64,000 nt of DNA from Nocardioides gansuensis (GCF_003076135.1 NZ_QDGZ01000001.1:434001-498000); one strand, 5' to 3'; positions 27,151 to 35,005 are shown, counted from the first letter of the stretch. Notes: generated by a model from the sequence alone, not told the origin. Program-made: numbers and translations.

Positions 27151-27174
27151 TCCACCGCTTCGCAAGGAGCACCT

Positions 27175-27251
27175 GGCCCCGTAGCGCAGTTGGTTAGCGC
27201 GCCGCCCTGTCACGGCGGAGGCCGCGGGTTCGAGTCCCGTCGGGGTCGCCA
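27175..27251 (+). tRNA. tRNA-Asp (GTC)
   Basis: Acceptor GGCCCCG/CGGGGTC, D arm GCGCAGTTGGTTAGCGC, anticodon loop CTGTCAC (anticodon GTC), T arm GCGGG-TTCGAGT-CCCGT, discriminator G and encoded CCA. It sits 77 bases after tRNA-Glu. Confidence 0.96.
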
Positions 27252-27252
27252 C

Positions 27253-27287
27253 AGCCGAGGCCCGCACCACTGGTGCGGGCCTCGGCT
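27253..27287 (+). terminator. terminator after tRNA-Asp
   Basis: Perfect 17-bp inverted repeat (AGCCGAGGCCCGCACCA and its complement) around a single base, followed by CATTT. Confidence 0.9.
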
Positions 27288-27333
27288 CATTTCAGATCCG
27301 GGCCCGCTGGGGCCGCCGCTCTAGGGTGGCCGC

Positions 27334-27681
27334 GTGCACCTCGACCCCGACCAGTTCGACGCCCTCGTCGACCGCGCCCTCGACGACCTGCCCGACGAGC
27401 TGGCGGCCCTGGTGCGCAACGTCGTGGTCCTGGTCGAGCCCGAGGCGCCGCCGGAGGACCCGGACCTGCTGGGCCTCTACGACGGACTGGCGCTGACCGA
27501 GCGCCCGGCCAACCACGCGGGTGGGCTGCCCGACCGGATCCTGCTGTTCCGCGGCCCGCTGCTCGAGATGTGCGACTCCCTCGAGCAGCTCGAGGACGAG
27601 GTCCGCATCACCGTGGTGCACGAGCTCGCCCACCACTTCGGGATCTCCGAGGCCCGTCTGCACGCCCTCGGCTGGGGCTGA
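27334..27681 (+). CDS. DUF1025/zincin family metallopeptidase-like protein
   Basis: 115 residues. The zinc motif H-E-L-A-H-H-F-G-I lies near the C-terminus (about 96-104), as in the minimal metallopeptidase (MMP-like/DUF1025) family. The N-terminal half (D-P-D-Q-F-D-A-L-V-D-R-A-L-D-D-L-P) is typical. Peptidase activity has not been clearly shown for such small members, to my knowledge. GTG start lies six bases after TAGGGT, leaderless. Copy 2 of the 59-bp repeat begins 13 bases after its stop. Confidence 0.88.
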   Translation: MHLDPDQFDALVDRALDDLPDELAALVRNVVVLVEPEAPPEDPDLLGLYDGLALTERPANHAGGLPDRILLFRGPLLEMCDSLEQLEDEVRITVVHELAHHFGISEARLHALGWG

Positions 27682-27694
27682 GCCCGCGACCGGA

Positions 27695-27753
27695 TAGTCC
27701 GTGACGATCGGACCCTTCCCAGGCCCTCAGCAGGGTCCGTTCGTCACGGACTA
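27695..27753. repeat. 59-bp palindromic repeat, copy 2
   Basis: Left arm TAGTCCGTGACGA, TC, GGACCC; right arm GGGTCCGT, TCGTCACGGACTA, pairing with one mismatch. The 17-bp centre (27716-27732) differs from other copies. It lies between convergent genes; the final CTA is the TAG stop (minus strand) of the fluC gene at 27751. Confidence 0.9.
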
Positions 27754-28092
27754 TGCCGCCGTTGCGACGCCTCCGAGCCAGTAGCCCAGGGCACACGCCG
27801 CCACCGCCAGCACCACGGTGGAGACGGCGTAGAGCCCGCCGAGCCGCAGCCCTCGCTCCTCGGCCTGCACGGCGAACGCGGAGTAGGACGTGAAGGCGCC
27901 GCAGAACCCGGTGGCGAACAGCGCCCACGCCTGGTCGGTCAGCGACAGGGCGGCGAAGAACCCGATCAGGCCGGAGCCGACGGTGTTGACCAGCTGGGTG
28001 CCGGCCGGCCACCGGCCGTCGAGGGTGACCGCCCACGCGTAGCGCAGGGGGCCGCCCAGGGCTGCGCCGAGCGCGACCAGCAGCGCCGTCAC
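27751..28092 (-). CDS. crcB: fluoride efflux channel FluC/CrcB, subunit 2
   Basis: 113 residues with four membrane helices. The FluC motifs N-T-V-G-S (helix 2, pore Asn) and G-F-C-G-A-F-T-S-Y-S-A-F (helix 3 break) are present. FluC exports fluoride as an antiparallel dimer; here two adjacent genes suggest a heterodimer. GTG 28092 overlaps the stop of the first subunit (GTGA). Its own TAG stop falls in the tip of repeat copy 2, so its last codons lie at the repeat boundary. Confidence 0.92.
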   Translation of the reverse strand: MTALLVALGAALGGPLRYAWAVTLDGRWPAGTQLVNTVGSGLIGFFAALSLTDQAWALFATGFCGAFTSYSAFAVQAEERGLRLGGLYAVSTVVLAVAACALGYWLGGVATAA

Positions 28093-28532
28093 TCGAGTGC
28101 CCCCTCGGGCTCGGGCCGGTGCGAGATCGCCCGGCCGGCAACGGCGGCCAGCAGGCACGCAGTCACGGTGCCCAGGACGTAGGTGCCGGCCAGGCCGGAA
28201 TGGCCGTCAGCAGCCAGCGACCTGGCCTGCTCGGCGTACGCCGAGACGGTGGTGAAGCCGCCGAGGAGGCCGGGGCCGAGGGCGATCGCCACGGTGGGCT
28301 GGAGGCGTACGACGCGGAGCATGGGCAGCAGTGCGAGCGCGAAGCAGCCGGCGACGTTGATCGCGAAGGTGGTCCACGGGAAGCCGGACCCGTCCGGGAC
28401 GGCTTCGCCGAGGCTCCAGCGGGTCAGGGCGCCCACCATCGCGCCGAGCGAGACCAGGAGGAGGTCGACGGCCCGCAGCCTGCGGAGCGCGCCGACCTGA
28501 GCAGGCGCGCCAGCGCCGTCCCGAAGGGTCAC
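28089..28532 (-). CDS. crcB: fluoride efflux channel FluC/CrcB, subunit 1
   Basis: 147 residues: a roughly 22-residue soluble N-terminus then four membrane helices. Motifs F-A-I-N-V-A-G-C (pore Asn) and G-G-F-T-T-V-S-A-Y-A-E-Q match FluC. Paired with the next gene it probably forms a heterodimeric fluoride channel. The GTG at 28532 overlaps the stop of the ATPase-domain gene (GTGA), so three genes are coupled. No fluoride riboswitch is evident upstream of the operon. Confidence 0.92.
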   Translation of the reverse strand: MTLRDGAGAPAQVGALRRLRAVDLLLVSLGAMVGALTRWSLGEAVPDGSGFPWTTFAINVAGCFALALLPMLRVVRLQPTVAIALGPGLLGGFTTVSAYAEQARSLAADGHSGLAGTYVLGTVTACLLAAVAGRAISHRPEPEGALE

Positions 28533-29449
28533 GACACCTGGACGCGGGTGGCGTGGAGCTCCGGCGGGTCGTGCCAGGGGACGGGCATGCCGCCGTCGAG
28601 CTGGCGCACGAACTCGCCGAGGTACCAGAGGTGGAACTCGCGCTCCTCGGGCGTGCGCTGGATCGAGAGGAGCCGCTCCGCGCGGCAGAAGGCGTCCGCG
28701 AGGTCGAAGATCTCCGCCATCGCGGTGAGGATGGGCACCGCGACGGGCGACATCATCAGCTCGAGGTCGAGCAGCTTGGCGCCGTTGCGTCGGGCCGCGG
28801 CCACCGCCGCCGCCGTCCTGCGGGGGAACTGGCGGTCGAAGGTCGCGAACACCGCGGCCAGGTCGCCGGCCTGGGCGTAGGTGTCTTGGTGGGCCAGGGA
28901 GAGCAGCCGCAGCTCGCGGCGCAGCTCGGTGTACTTCTTGTCCAGGGCTGTGAACAGCTCGACGTCGAGCCCGCGCAGCCGCACTCGCACGGCGTCCTCG
29001 CCGATCGGCTCCGGCTCGTGGGTGACGCTGTCGAAGACACCGACGGCGCCGCTGTCACGCAGCTCGGTGGCCGGCTCGAACCAGACGACCTTCCCGTCCG
29101 GCTCGATGGAGGCACCCCAGGCGGTGGCGCTGCGGGCCACGATCGAGAGACCCCGGCCGAAGGTGGCCAGGAAGTCGTCGGGCTCCGGCTCGGCCGGCGG
29201 GGGCTCCGGGGCCACGGGCGACGCGTCCGCGACCTCCACGCGGGGGTGGGTCCGGGTGCCCCGGACGCGCACCCTGATGGGCGGGCGGGCGTGAAGCACT
29301 GCGTTGGTCACCAGCTCGGAGACCCCCAGCTCTGCGCACTCGGAGAGGTCTTCGCGATCCAGCTGTGCGCAGATGTGTGCGACCCACCGGCGCGCCTCGG
29401 CCGCAGCGCGGGACGAGGCGTCCAGCTGGAGCACCTGGGTCTGGGGCAC
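28529..29449 (-). CDS. anti-sigma-type ATP-binding (HATPase) protein with unknown C-terminal domain
   Basis: 306 residues. Residues about 8-130 form an RsbW/SpoIIAB-like HATPase: C-A-E-L-G-V-S-E-L-V-T-N-A-V-L-H-A (N-box) and D-F-L-A-T-F-G-R-G-L-S-I-V (G box). The remaining ~175 residues are mainly helical and not recognised. Such proteins bind or phosphorylate anti-anti-sigma factors, but no sigma or STAS gene is nearby. GTG 29449 has GGAAGTGAC upstream. Its overlap with the two fluC genes is unusual. Confidence 0.75.
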   Translation of the reverse strand: MPQTQVLQLDASSRAAAEARRWVAHICAQLDREDLSECAELGVSELVTNAVLHARPPIRVRVRGTRTHPRVEVADASPVAPEPPPAEPEPDDFLATFGRGLSIVARSATAWGASIEPDGKVVWFEPATELRDSGAVGVFDSVTHEPEPIGEDAVRVRLRGLDVELFTALDKKYTELRRELRLLSLAHQDTYAQAGDLAAVFATFDRQFPRRTAAAVAAARRNGAKLLDLELMMSPVAVPILTAMAEIFDLADAFCRAERLLSIQRTPEEREFHLWYLGEFVRQLDGGMPVPWHDPPELHATRVQVS

Positions 29450-29680
29450 GTGTCACTTCCAGGGGTCGACTGATCAGTCCGATAGTGAGTGCATACCCGC
29501 CCGATCGGGCTGCCAAACGCCGGGGCACGGGATTTTACGGCTTCGAGGTCCACCTGTGACCAAGGCGACCTGCCCACCGGTTGGAACGGGGAGAATGGCG
29601 TTCGGGACAATGGGTGTACGACGGTAGGTGTGCGCGGTGCGGACAGGAGCCCGTGTCGCCCCCGGCACCAGGAGGAAGTC

Positions 29681-31156
29681 ATGGCAGCAGCGCAGGCGGA
29701 GACGCGTCACAAGGTGGTCGTCATCGGCTCCGGTTTCGGTGGCCTCTTCGGCACCAAGGCGCTGCGGAAGGCGCCCGTCGACGTGACGATGGTGGCCAAG
29801 ACGACCCACCACCTGTTCCAGCCGCTGCTCTACCAGGTGGCGACCGGCATCCTCTCCGAGGGCGAGATCGCCCCGCCGACACGGGAGGTGCTGAGCAGCC
29901 AGCGGAACGCCCAGGTGCTCCTGGGCGAGGTCACGGACATCGACCTCGAGGCGCGCACGGTCACCTCGCACGTCCTGGGCCGCCAGACCGTCTCCCACTA
30001 CGACTCGCTGATCGTGGCCGCGGGCGCCACCCAGAGCTACTTCGGCAACGACCACTTCTCCGAGCACGCGCCCGGCATGAAGAGCATCGACGACGCGCTA
30101 GAGCTGCGCGGCCGCATCTTCGGTGCGTTCGAGATGGCCGAGCTCGGAGCCAACCGCGGCGACAACATCGACCACTTGCTGACGTTCGTGGTCGTGGGCG
30201 CCGGCCCGACCGGCGTCGAGATGGCCGGTCAGATCGCGGAGCTCGCCCACCGCACGCTGCGACGCGACTTCCGGGCCATCAACACCCGCAGCGCGCGGGT
30301 GATCCTGGTCGACGCCGCTCCCCAGGTGCTGCCCCCGTTCGGCGCCAAGCTCGGGGCTCGTGCTCAGCGCGAGCTGGAGGAGCTCGGCGTCGAGGTGCTG
30401 CTGGGCGCGATGGTCACCGACCTCGACGAGCGGGGCCTCGAGGTGAAGTACAAGGACGGCCGCAGCGAGCGGATCAGGGCCGTCACCAAGATCTGGGCCG
30501 CCGGAGTGCAGGCCAGCCCGCTCGCCCGCACCCTCTCCGAGCAGACGGGAGCTCCCCTCGACCGCGCCGGCCGGATTGCCGTCAACCCCGACCTCACGCT
30601 GCCGGGCCATCCGGAGGTCTTCGTCGTCGGCGACATGATCTCGCTGGACAACCTGCCGGGCGTCGCCCAGGTCGCGATCCAGGGCGCCAAGTACGCCGCC
30701 AAGGAGATCCGCAACCGTCTGGAGGGCAAGGCCCCCCAGCCGCCCTTCAAGTACTTCGACAAGGGCTCGATGGCCATCATCAGCCGCTTCAACGCCGTCG
30801 CGATGGTCGGCAAGCTGCGCCTCACCGGCGTCATCGCCTGGCTGATGTGGCTGGCCGTGCACCTCGTCTACATCACCGGCTTCAAGAACCGCGTCACCGC
30901 GGTCCTGCACTGGTTCATCTCCTTCCTGGGCCGGGGCCGCTCCGAGCGCACCACGACCGAGCAGCAGATCTTCGCCCGCGCCGCCCTCGCCCGGCTCCGG
31001 CGCGGAGCCACCGACCTGGTCTCCCAGCCGGGGGCCTACGACGCGGCGCGCCAGCTGCTGGAGGAGACGCGTCGCCAGGAGCTGGAGGCGGCCGCCCTCG
31101 AGGAGGCGCGCCTCACCGACTCGGGTGAGCGCGGCGTACACGCCGACCAGCGCTGA
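29681..31156 (+). CDS. ndh: type II NADH dehydrogenase (NAD(P)/FAD-dependent oxidoreductase)
   Basis: 491 residues. FAD-binding V-V-V-I-G-S-G-F-G-G-L-F-G (about 11-23), NADH-binding F-V-V-V-G-A-G-P-T-G-V-E-M-A-G (about 168-182) and V-F-V-V-G-D-M (about 309) are all present. A hydrophobic C-terminal region (about 385-430) anchors it to the inner face of the membrane, where it passes electrons from NADH to menaquinone without pumping protons. ATG 29681 has AGGAGGAAGTC upstream. The last 50 residues are Arg/Glu-rich and longer than in many Ndh proteins. It converges on tRNA-Lys. Confidence 0.93.
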   Translation: MAAAQAETRHKVVVIGSGFGGLFGTKALRKAPVDVTMVAKTTHHLFQPLLYQVATGILSEGEIAPPTREVLSSQRNAQVLLGEVTDIDLEARTVTSHVLGRQTVSHYDSLIVAAGATQSYFGNDHFSEHAPGMKSIDDALELRGRIFGAFEMAELGANRGDNIDHLLTFVVVGAGPTGVEMAGQIAELAHRTLRRDFRAINTRSARVILVDAAPQVLPPFGAKLGARAQRELEELGVEVLLGAMVTDLDERGLEVKYKDGRSERIRAVTKIWAAGVQASPLARTLSEQTGAPLDRAGRIAVNPDLTLPGHPEVFVVGDMISLDNLPGVAQVAIQGAKYAAKEIRNRLEGKAPQPPFKYFDKGSMAIISRFNAVAMVGKLRLTGVIAWLMWLAVHLVYITGFKNRVTAVLHWFISFLGRGRSERTTTEQQIFARAALARLRRGATDLVSQPGAYDAARQLLEETRRQELEAAALEEARLTDSGERGVHADQR

Positions 31157-31177
31157 GGCGGTGTGAGCCGCCGGGGG

Positions 31178-31250
31178 TAGGCCTCGTGGGGCTCGAACCC
31201 ACAACCAACGGATTAAAAGTCCGCTGCTCTGCCAATTGAGCTAGAGGCCC
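31178..31250 (-). tRNA. tRNA-Lys (TTT)
   Basis: Minus-strand cloverleaf: acceptor GGGCCTC/GAGGCCT, D arm GCTCAATTGGCAGAGC, anticodon loop CTTTTAA (anticodon TTT), T arm GTGGG-TTCGAGC-CCCAC, discriminator A. CCA is not encoded (CCC follows). A likely -10, TAACGT, is the reverse complement of 31263-31268. Confidence 0.95.
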
Positions 31251-31339
31251 CCGGGGAACGCAACGTTACCGACGCGGCGGGTGCTCCCAGATGTGGGGGA
31301 TCATTCTGCGGTTGTCCAGCGGGCCGCACCGTCCCGCCC

Positions 31340-31345
31340 TAGGCT
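31340..31345 (+). promoter_or_regulatory. -10 element TAGGCT (leaderless)
   Basis: TAGGCT and only five bases before the ATG at 31351, the shortest spacing in the window. Confidence 0.5.
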
Positions 31346-31350
31346 GAGGC

Positions 31351-32007
31351 ATGCGCGCCGAATGGGTGTCAGGTTCTGCTGCTGCGCTGGTCTTCGGCGC
31401 CCTGTCGCTGCTTCTCGGCTTCTCGCTCTCCCCGTTGCCACAGGACCAGACGGTGTCCAAGTCGGTGCTGGCGGCCTCGGACGTCCCGGGACAGTGGCTG
31501 TTTTCGGCCCTGATGCTCTTCGTGGCAGCCATCGGCCTGACGTTGGGAACGGTCGCCCTGCTCACCCTCCTGCGCGCTGGCGACCACCGGAACCGCCGAC
31601 TGGCCGTGCTGGCGATCTCGCTCTACACGATCGGCACCATCGGCATGGCGGGCTATGCGATGGTCCTCGTCCTGCTGCGGGCGCTCGTCCTGAACGACGT
31701 CCTGGTGCTCGAGGGATTCGACCGGGTGATGGAAGACCCCGGATTCCGCGGCCTCTCCGCGATCTGGCTGGGCGGGTTCCTCCTCGGCCTCGCCCTGCTG
31801 GCAATCGGCATGCTCCGCACGGACACGGCAGGACGCTGGGTGCCGGCTCTCCTCCTGGCGTTCGTCGCGAGCCAGTTGATGCCGCTGCCCGGGGCGAACG
31901 TGACGACCGTCCTCCAGTTTGTCGTCCTCGCGGTCGCGCTCACCGGCGCCGGCCTCGCCGCCAACGACCTCACCGAGGAGCGCCGCGGCGCCCTCGCCAC
32001 TGGGTGA
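31351..32007 (+). CDS. hypothetical membrane protein, about 6 TM
   Basis: 218 residues with about six hydrophobic segments (6-26, 46-72, 82-112, 135-155, 162-182, 186-204) and a short charged C-terminal tail. It has no motif I can assign. TAGGCT five bases before the ATG marks a leaderless start. It lies alone between tRNA-Lys and the cold-shock gene. Its use of Leu/Val/Ile-rich helices with few charged residues is typical of small uncharacterised actinobacterial membrane proteins. Confidence 0.7.
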   Translation: MRAEWVSGSAAALVFGALSLLLGFSLSPLPQDQTVSKSVLAASDVPGQWLFSALMLFVAAIGLTLGTVALLTLLRAGDHRNRRLAVLAISLYTIGTIGMAGYAMVLVLLRALVLNDVLVLEGFDRVMEDPGFRGLSAIWLGGFLLGLALLAIGMLRTDTAGRWVPALLLAFVASQLMPLPGANVTTVLQFVVLAVALTGAGLAANDLTEERRGALATG

Positions 32008-32113
32008 GACAAAGGTCGCCAGGGACGTCGAGATCCCTTCCTGGAGGGCCCATGTCACCTCGGCGTCTCCGTGCTCTTGCACAGAGTTCGCCGACTCCGT
32101 TCTCCGTTGACCA

Positions 32114-32141
32114 TTGGCATTGGGCAAAACGTTGATAGTGT
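32114..32141 (+). promoter_or_regulatory. promoter of the cold-shock gene
   Basis: TTGGCA (32114-32119), 16 bases, TAGTGT (32136-32141). The stretch is noticeably AT-richer than its surroundings. Transcription would begin near 32148. Confidence 0.6.
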
Positions 32142-32147
32142 CGATCC

Positions 32148-32312
32148 TGCAACAGGTGCAAGTTCCAGCAGGTGGACGCCAGCGGAGTTTGTGATCCAAC
32201 GGCGTTTCTTCTTCGGGCCTGCCAGACCCGCAAGTCGGAGCGACGTGTCACCGCCCCTCGTTGCGGGTCGCCGAGGTGGCGGCTCTCGCTTTCACAAGGA
32301 GTATCGAGCGCA
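32148..32312 (+). other. long 5' leader of the cold-shock mRNA
   Basis: About 165 untranslated bases between the predicted start site and the cspA ATG, ending in AAGGAG. Most genes here have no leader, so this one stands out. cspA leaders in other bacteria refold with temperature; a similar role here is inference. With the preceding promoter region it accounts for the roughly 300-base gene-free gap. Confidence 0.5.
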
Positions 32313-32516
32313 ATGGCTCAGGGCACAGTTAAGTGGTTCAACGCCGAGAAGGGTTTCGGCTTCATCGCGCAGGAGGACGGCGGCGACGACGTCTTCGTGC
32401 ACTACTCGGCGATTCAGAGCCAGGGCTACAAGTCCCTGGACGAGAACCAGAAGGTCGAGTTCGACGTCACGCAGGGCCCCAAGGGTCCGCAGGCGGAGAA
32501 CGTCCGTCCCATCTGA
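32313..32516 (+). CDS. cold-shock protein CspA family
   Basis: 67 residues, a single cold-shock OB-fold. RNP1 K-G-F-G-F-I (about 14-19) and RNP2 D-V-F-V-H-Y (about 28-33) are intact, so it should bind single-stranded RNA and DNA and act as an RNA chaperone. The start [10 protein letters not shown] is canonical. AAGGAG is about 12 bases upstream of the ATG. The 165-base leader suggests post-transcriptional control. Confidence 0.97.
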   Translation: MAQGTVKWFNAEKGFGFIAQEDGGDDVFVHYSAIQSQGYKSLDENQKVEFDVTQGPKGPQAENVRPI

Positions 32517-32559
32517 CGGCGACTGGCCCGGACGCACCTGTCCGAGCTTTCCGACACGG

Positions 32560-32584
32560 GGCTCCATCCCTCAGGGGATGGGGC
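32560..32584 (+). terminator. terminator after cspA
   Basis: CCATCCC-TCAG-GGGATGG with an outer GC pair, about 45 bases after the cspA stop, followed by TTCG. Confidence 0.6.
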
Positions 32585-32687
32585 TTCGTGCCATTTCGGG
32601 ATCCGACGCACAATTGTGGGTATCCGCAGGTTTCAGGGGCCTGCGGAGGGGGAGGCTTGTGCTGGGGTATGACTAGATGGGAGGTGG

Positions 32688-32858
32688 GTGTTGGCTGACC
32701 AGTTCGATGTGACGCTCGAGGACGACGACCTCCTGAGCGAGGTCGAGCTCACGACCACCCTCATCATCGCCGCCAGCGAGTCCGACGATCACCTCTCGCA
32801 GGAGGAGATCGACCGGCTTCTTGGCGTGACCCCCATCCCGCCCCCGCCCCAGGAGTGA
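32688..32858 (+). CDS. small acidic protein of unknown function
   Basis: 56 codons from GTG 32688, or 55 from the adjacent TTG 32691, which is better spaced from GGGAGG (32680-32684). The peptide starts A-D-Q-F-D-V-T-L-E-D-D-D-L-L-S-E-V-E-L and contains S-Q-E-E-I-D-R-L-L-G-V before a Pro-rich end. I recall near-identical small proteins in Streptomyces and relatives, so it is probably real. It is too short and odd-started for routine gene callers. Function unknown; it follows cspA on the same strand. Confidence 0.75.
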   Translation: MLADQFDVTLEDDDLLSEVELTTTLIIAASESDDHLSQEEIDRLLGVTPIPPPPQE

Positions 32859-32901
32859 GCGGGTCAGCGGTGCTGCGCCCCGAAGACATCCCCGCGGACC
32901 T

Positions 32902-33957
32902 TCAGCAGGTCGCGAACAGCACCGGCCCGCTCGAGACGTCGGAGAGGACGTACTGACCCTCGCGGGGAGCGAGGTCGAGCACCACCGCAGGCCCGTCGGC
33001 CACGGCTGACTCCACGGCGAAGCGCTCGGAGAAGTCGCCGCCCTGCCCCGGGGCAGGACCGGCCGCCAGACGGGCTCGCGTCTCGGCGTCCTCGCGCGCG
33101 GTCTCCTCGTCCGCGAAGGACATGACGACGCGCACGCCGCCACCGGGCTGGCGGGACATCGCCATCGCGGTCATCGGGTGGACCTCCCCGGCCTCGCTCA
33201 GGAGCGCCTCCGCCTCCGCCTGGTCGTCGGGGTCGGCCTGGCCCATCGCGAGCTTCTCGCAGGCGTGCGCCCCCGAGTAGACCAGGCCGGCCACCGCGTC
33301 GCCGCTGTGTCCCACCACCTCGTCGAGACCGTCGGCCGTGGCACCCTCACCGCCCGCCGCTGCCAGGGCAGTCTCGAGGAAGCCGGGCTGGTCCGAGGTC
33401 AGGAGCAGGCCCTGGTCGGCGAGGATCGCGGCGTACTGCAGCTCGGGCGTCAGGCCCTCCCCGATCCGCGGCAGCAGGTCCACGCCACCCTCCCAGATGC
33501 CGTCCGACTCCCCGGGCCGCTGGTAGCCGAGGCCTTCGAGGCGGTCGCCCAGCCCCTCGGGATCCAGGTCCCCGAGTCCCATCACGACCACCGCGCCCTC
33601 TTCCGACTGGGCGAACAGCTCCCAGTCCAGCGTCGCCGGCGACACGCCGTACTCCGCCTGCATCACGGGCGCGGAGGAGCCGAGCGCGGTGGTCGCGCTG
33701 AGGTCGTGCTCGAAGGCCTCGTCGAGGAACGCCCGGACCTCCTCGGCGGTGGAGTCGGCGGAGACGTCGGTGCCGACCTCACGGCGTACGGCCGTCCAGT
33801 CGGTCCACGACATCCGGGCCGTGCCCTCGGGCGCCAGCTCCACAGCGGCCGCCAGCCGGCTGTCCGGGCCGCGGGTGAGGAGCACAACGACCACGGAAGC
33901 GCCGACGACGAGGGCTAGGACGACCAGGGCGCGGGGGGTCGCGACGCGGCTGCGCAT
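32902..33957 (-). CDS. DUF3352-like secreted or membrane-anchored protein
   Basis: 351 residues. An N-terminal basic region and one hydrophobic segment (about 10-29) act as signal anchor. The exported part (30-351) has features of DUF3352: early A-A-A-V-E-L-A-P-E-G-T-A-R, later G-L-L-L-T-S-D-Q-P, and a long alpha/beta body with many acidic residues. Function unknown. ATG 33957 was chosen for GAGGAGC upstream; a much longer open frame extends antisense to mutT1 and is not coding. It is divergent from mutT1 with a 45-base gap. Confidence 0.75.
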   Translation of the reverse strand: MRSRVATPRALVVLALVVGASVVVVLLTRGPDSRLAAAVELAPEGTARMSWTDWTAVRREVGTDVSADSTAEEVRAFLDEAFEHDLSATTALGSSAPVMQAEYGVSPATLDWELFAQSEEGAVVVMGLGDLDPEGLGDRLEGLGYQRPGESDGIWEGGVDLLPRIGEGLTPELQYAAILADQGLLLTSDQPGFLETALAAAGGEGATADGLDEVVGHSGDAVAGLVYSGAHACEKLAMGQADPDDQAEAEALLSEAGEVHPMTAMAMSRQPGGGVRVVMSFADEETAREDAETRARLAAGPAPGQGGDFSERFAVESAVADGPAVVLDLAPREGQYVLSDVSSGPVLFATC

Positions 33958-33990
33958 CCGGACGGGCTCCTCACGGGGGTTCGGGGATGT

Positions 33991-33997
33991 GAGACTA
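33991..33997. promoter_or_regulatory. overlapping divergent -10 elements (DUF3352 gene / mutT1)
   Basis: Minus strand: TAGTCT (complement of 33992-33997). Plus strand: GAGACT (33991-33996), six bases before the mutT1 ATG. The plus element lacks the first T, so it is weaker. Confidence 0.45.
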
Positions 33998-34002
33998 ACG
34001 CC

Positions 34003-34860
34003 ATGCCTGCGCCCGACGTCCTCGCCGCCGGCGCCGTCGTCACCCGCAAGGGTGGCGACGTGCTCCTCGTGCACCGCCCGCGCTACGACGACTGGTCCTT
34101 TCCCAAGGGCAAGCTCGACCGCGGCGAACATGTGACGACCGCGGCGGTCCGCGAGGTCGCCGAGGAGACGGGCCTCGACATCCGTCTCGGGCCGCCCCTG
34201 CTTGCCCAGCGCTACCCCGTGAAGGGCGGCCGGATGAAGGCGGTCCACTACTGGGTCGGCCGGGTGGTCGGCAGCGACGACGTGGGCCGCTACGCCGTCA
34301 ATGAGGAGATCGACGAGGTCGCCTGGGTGTCGTGGGACAAGGCCCGCACACGGCTCACCTACGCCTACGACCGCGACACGCTCGACGAGGCCGAGCGGGT
34401 CCGTCGCAAGACCCGGGCCCTCGTCGTGCTCCGGCATGGCGACGCGCGCTCGCGGAAGGCGTGGCGCGGTGACGACCGCCGCCGTCCGCTCCTGCGCACC
34501 GGCAGCATCCAGGCCGAGAAGCTGGTGCCGGTGCTCGCGGCGTTCGACGTCACCTCCGTGCACACGTCCTCGAGCACGCGCTGCGTCGACACGGTGGCCC
34601 CCTACGGGCACACCACCGGCTGGCCGGTGAAGACCTACGACGAGCTCACCGAGGAGGATGCGACCACGGACGCGGTGGTCGAGCTTGTCGACGAGCTGCG
34701 GGGGCTCAAGGAGGGCGCGGTGCTCTGCACGCACCGGCCCGTCCTGCCGACGATCTTCAACGCCCTCGGCGTACCGGACGTGCAGCTCGAGCCCGCCGAG
34801 CTGGTCGTGGTGCACCACCGGAAGGGGAAGGTCGTCGCCACCGAGCGGCACCGGCCCTGA
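34003..34860 (+). CDS. mutT1: MutT1-type Nudix hydrolase fused to a histidine phosphatase domain
   Basis: 285 residues. The N-terminal Nudix domain (1-135) has the full box G-K-L-D-R-G-E then R-E-V-A-E-E-T-G (about 30-50). The C-terminal histidine-phosphatase-like domain (about 140-280) begins with L-R-H-G-D-A. This two-domain build matches mycobacterial MutT1, which hydrolyses 8-oxo-dGTP and diadenosine polyphosphates. In Mycobacterium mutT1 adjoins ppk; here pst and pit genes separate them. The start lies six bases after GAGACT. Confidence 0.93.
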   Translation: MPAPDVLAAGAVVTRKGGDVLLVHRPRYDDWSFPKGKLDRGEHVTTAAVREVAEETGLDIRLGPPLLAQRYPVKGGRMKAVHYWVGRVVGSDDVGRYAVNEEIDEVAWVSWDKARTRLTYAYDRDTLDEAERVRRKTRALVVLRHGDARSRKAWRGDDRRRPLLRTGSIQAEKLVPVLAAFDVTSVHTSSSTRCVDTVAPYGHTTGWPVKTYDELTEEDATTDAVVELVDELRGLKEGAVLCTHRPVLPTIFNALGVPDVQLEPAELVVVHHRKGKVVATERHRP

Positions 34861-34878
34861 CGCCATTACCCCTCAGCA

Positions 34879-34914
34879 GTGAACGGCGTCAACGCACGGC
34901 GTCGCTGTTCACGT
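34879..34914. promoter_or_regulatory. GTGAAC/GTTCAC inverted pair upstream of pstS
   Basis: GTGAAC and GTTCAC face each other across about 23 bases just after the mutT1 stop. These are PHO-box half-site words, so this may be an extra PhoP site or only a hairpin. Confidence 0.3.
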
Positions 34915-34961
34915 GACCGTCGTCTCCCTTCCGCTGGGCCGACACCAAACGGGTCGGCTGA

Positions 34962-35005
34962 GTTCACCGCCCGTTCACCGACGGCCACGTGCCCGTTCGC
35001 ATGGG
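34962..35005 (+). promoter_or_regulatory. PHO box of the pst operon
   Basis: Four 11-base units in tandem: GTTCACCGCCC, GTTCACCGACG, GCCACGTGCCC, GTTCGCATGGG. Units 1 and 2 match the actinobacterial PhoP direct-repeat unit well, unit 4 partly and unit 3 poorly. TAGCGT at 35011-35016 is a likely -10, so PhoP would sit over the -35 region. Confidence 0.85.

Noticed and set aside
26811..31250. tRNA genes as integration sites of a mobile element.
   Set aside because: All four tRNAs are intact, with no integrase gene or duplicated tRNA 3' ends nearby.
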